Of a DNA stretch of 5,294 nt, positions 4,639-5,294 are shown one piece after another. The stretch spans positions 1 to 5,294 of the forward strand of contig CALPUC020000075.1 of the NCBI GenBank assembly GCA_943326655.2. Reading direction: 5' to 3'. Every line of letters starts with the position of its first letter. Positions within the stretch are counted from its first letter, which is position 1. The notes beneath the pieces are model-generated. The model was not told the DNA's origin and ran no database searches. It saw nothing but the letters and a program-made list of their open reading frames with translations. Both the position numbers and the translations under genes were made by a program. This DNA is from Rhodoluna limnophila (GTDB taxonomy: Bacteria > Actinomycetota > Actinomycetes > Actinomycetales > Microbacteriaceae).

Positions 4639-5294
4639 ATGGCTGGTGATGCACGGGGGAACTTACCAGAACAGCAGAGGAAGTTGCTCGCTGATGTTGA
4701 GAAGCTGTTTGACAAGCAAGACCTGTTGCTCGTAAAACTTCTGATAACGAACTATCCCGTCATTGAAGTTGAGTTTGGTGAAGAACTGGCTCAGCGGGCT
4801 GTTGAAGACCTTGTAAACAGTTTCTCTAGAATCAATGCAATTTCTCGCGTCGAACGAGTCTCAAACGTCCTTTTTGCAATCAGGGCCCTTGACGCGTCTA
4901 ACCCACAAAACTTTATTCGACAGGTAAAAACTCTTGTTGCTGAGGTCAACACGTCAGGACGGTACCGTTTCCTTCTGGAAGTTAGCATTGGCGCGGTCAT
5001 CACCGACCATTCAGCGAAACTGACGGCTCAGGCTTGGGATGCAAGGCTAAACCTAGCTCTTATGAAATCCACCAGAACCGGACAGCCAGAGCTGGCGGAT
5101 AGCCATGTTGCAACCTCTGAACAGGTTAGACACGAACTTTCGCGACTTGGACCAGGGTCTCCTCCTCCAGAAGGCATGTATTGGGTCTTTCAGCCCATCA
5201 ACTATGTGAGTTCGGGAGAAGTTTACGGTTACGAAGCTCTGTGCCGGTGGGACAGCCCCACACTAGGTTCAGTTAGCCCGGAGTTGTTTATTCA
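4639..5294 (+). CDS. Degenerate GGDEF-EAL protein, probable c-di-GMP phosphodiesterase (3' end missing)
   Basis: The first 218 residues are visible. Residues 1-30 are a charged helix. Residues 33-150 align by pattern with a GGDEF domain: VSIGAVITD matches the SIG strand, and AWDARLNLALMKSTRTGQ matches the A..AL..AK..G ending. The active loop reads SNVLF (75-79) and the metal-binding DIDxF stretch is LLITNY, so this domain cannot make c-di-GMP. It may be a regulatory or dimerisation module. An EAL domain starts at about 178 with MYWVFQPINYVSSGEVYGYEALCRW; QPI and the metal-binding glutamate of EAL (E199) with R203 are present. The remaining catalytic residues lie beyond the window, so c-di-GMP hydrolysis to pGpG is likely but unproven. 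No signal or membrane segment is seen. GAGAGGG lies seven bases before the ATG. The gene is divergent from the glycosyltransferase and probably opposes the cyclase at 1918. Confidence 0.9.
   Translation, partial: MAGDARGNLPEQQRKLLADVEKLFDKQDLLLVKLLITNYPVIEVEFGEELAQRAVEDLVNSFSRINAISRVERVSNVLFAIRALDASNPQNFIRQVKTLVAEVNTSGRYRFLLEVSIGAVITDHSAKLTAQAWDARLNLALMKSTRTGQPELADSHVATSEQVRHELSRLGPGSPPPEGMYWVFQPINYVSSGEVYGYEALCRWDSPTLGSVSPELFI

Noticed and set aside
4791..5003. Minus-strand 70-codon open frame under the GGDEF-EAL gene.
   Set aside because: It is Arg/Thr/Ser-rich shadow sequence opposite a well-supported domain.

Overview
The window looks like chromosomal DNA from an actinobacterium of moderate G+C (about half by eye). 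A streamlined Microbacteriaceae-type lineage (Rhodoluna/Aquiluna-like) is my best guess. The guess rests on base composition, TAnnnT-type -10 boxes, apparently leaderless genes, and a tiny Lys-rich protein with a TLKEKR core of a kind I associate with actinobacteria. It is an inference; no rRNA or other marker gene is present.

Left part (1-1843). The first 25 bases may hold the start of a minus-strand gene whose first residues (MTILQGKR) resemble the N-terminus of enoyl-ACP reductases or other SDR proteins. Divergent from it lies a complete 514-aa aldehyde dehydrogenase-superfamily enzyme (91-1635). Both starts lack a Shine-Dalgarno sequence and have a -10-like hexamer ending six bases before the ATG, as in leaderless transcripts. 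Next comes a 34-aa, one-third lysine protein (1688-1792) with a good ribosome binding site, closed by a strong intrinsic terminator (1808-1843).

Right part (1844-5294). Four adjacent genes form a likely cyclic-di-GMP and exopolysaccharide module: (i) a PAS-GGDEF diguanylate cyclase (1918-2871, +); (ii) a 72-aa single-pass membrane protein (2864-3082, -), converging on the cyclase with an 8-bp overlap; (iii) a membrane-embedded processive family 2 glycosyltransferase of the cellulose/PNAG/hyaluronan synthase type (3069-4529, -), whose end overlaps the start of (ii) by 14 bp; and (iv) divergently, a cytoplasmic protein with a degenerate GGDEF domain followed by an EAL domain, cut by the window edge (4639-5294, +).

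The working model is that the cyclase makes c-di-GMP, the EAL protein probably degrades it, and the level controls polymer synthesis by the glycosyltransferase and its small partner. The glycosyltransferase has no PilZ domain, so the small protein is an attractive candidate for a PgaD-like co-receptor. That role is inferred from gene order, size and topology, not from recognised homology. No mobile elements, tRNA or rRNA genes, or CRISPR arrays were seen, and no gene-free stretch exceeds 300 bases.
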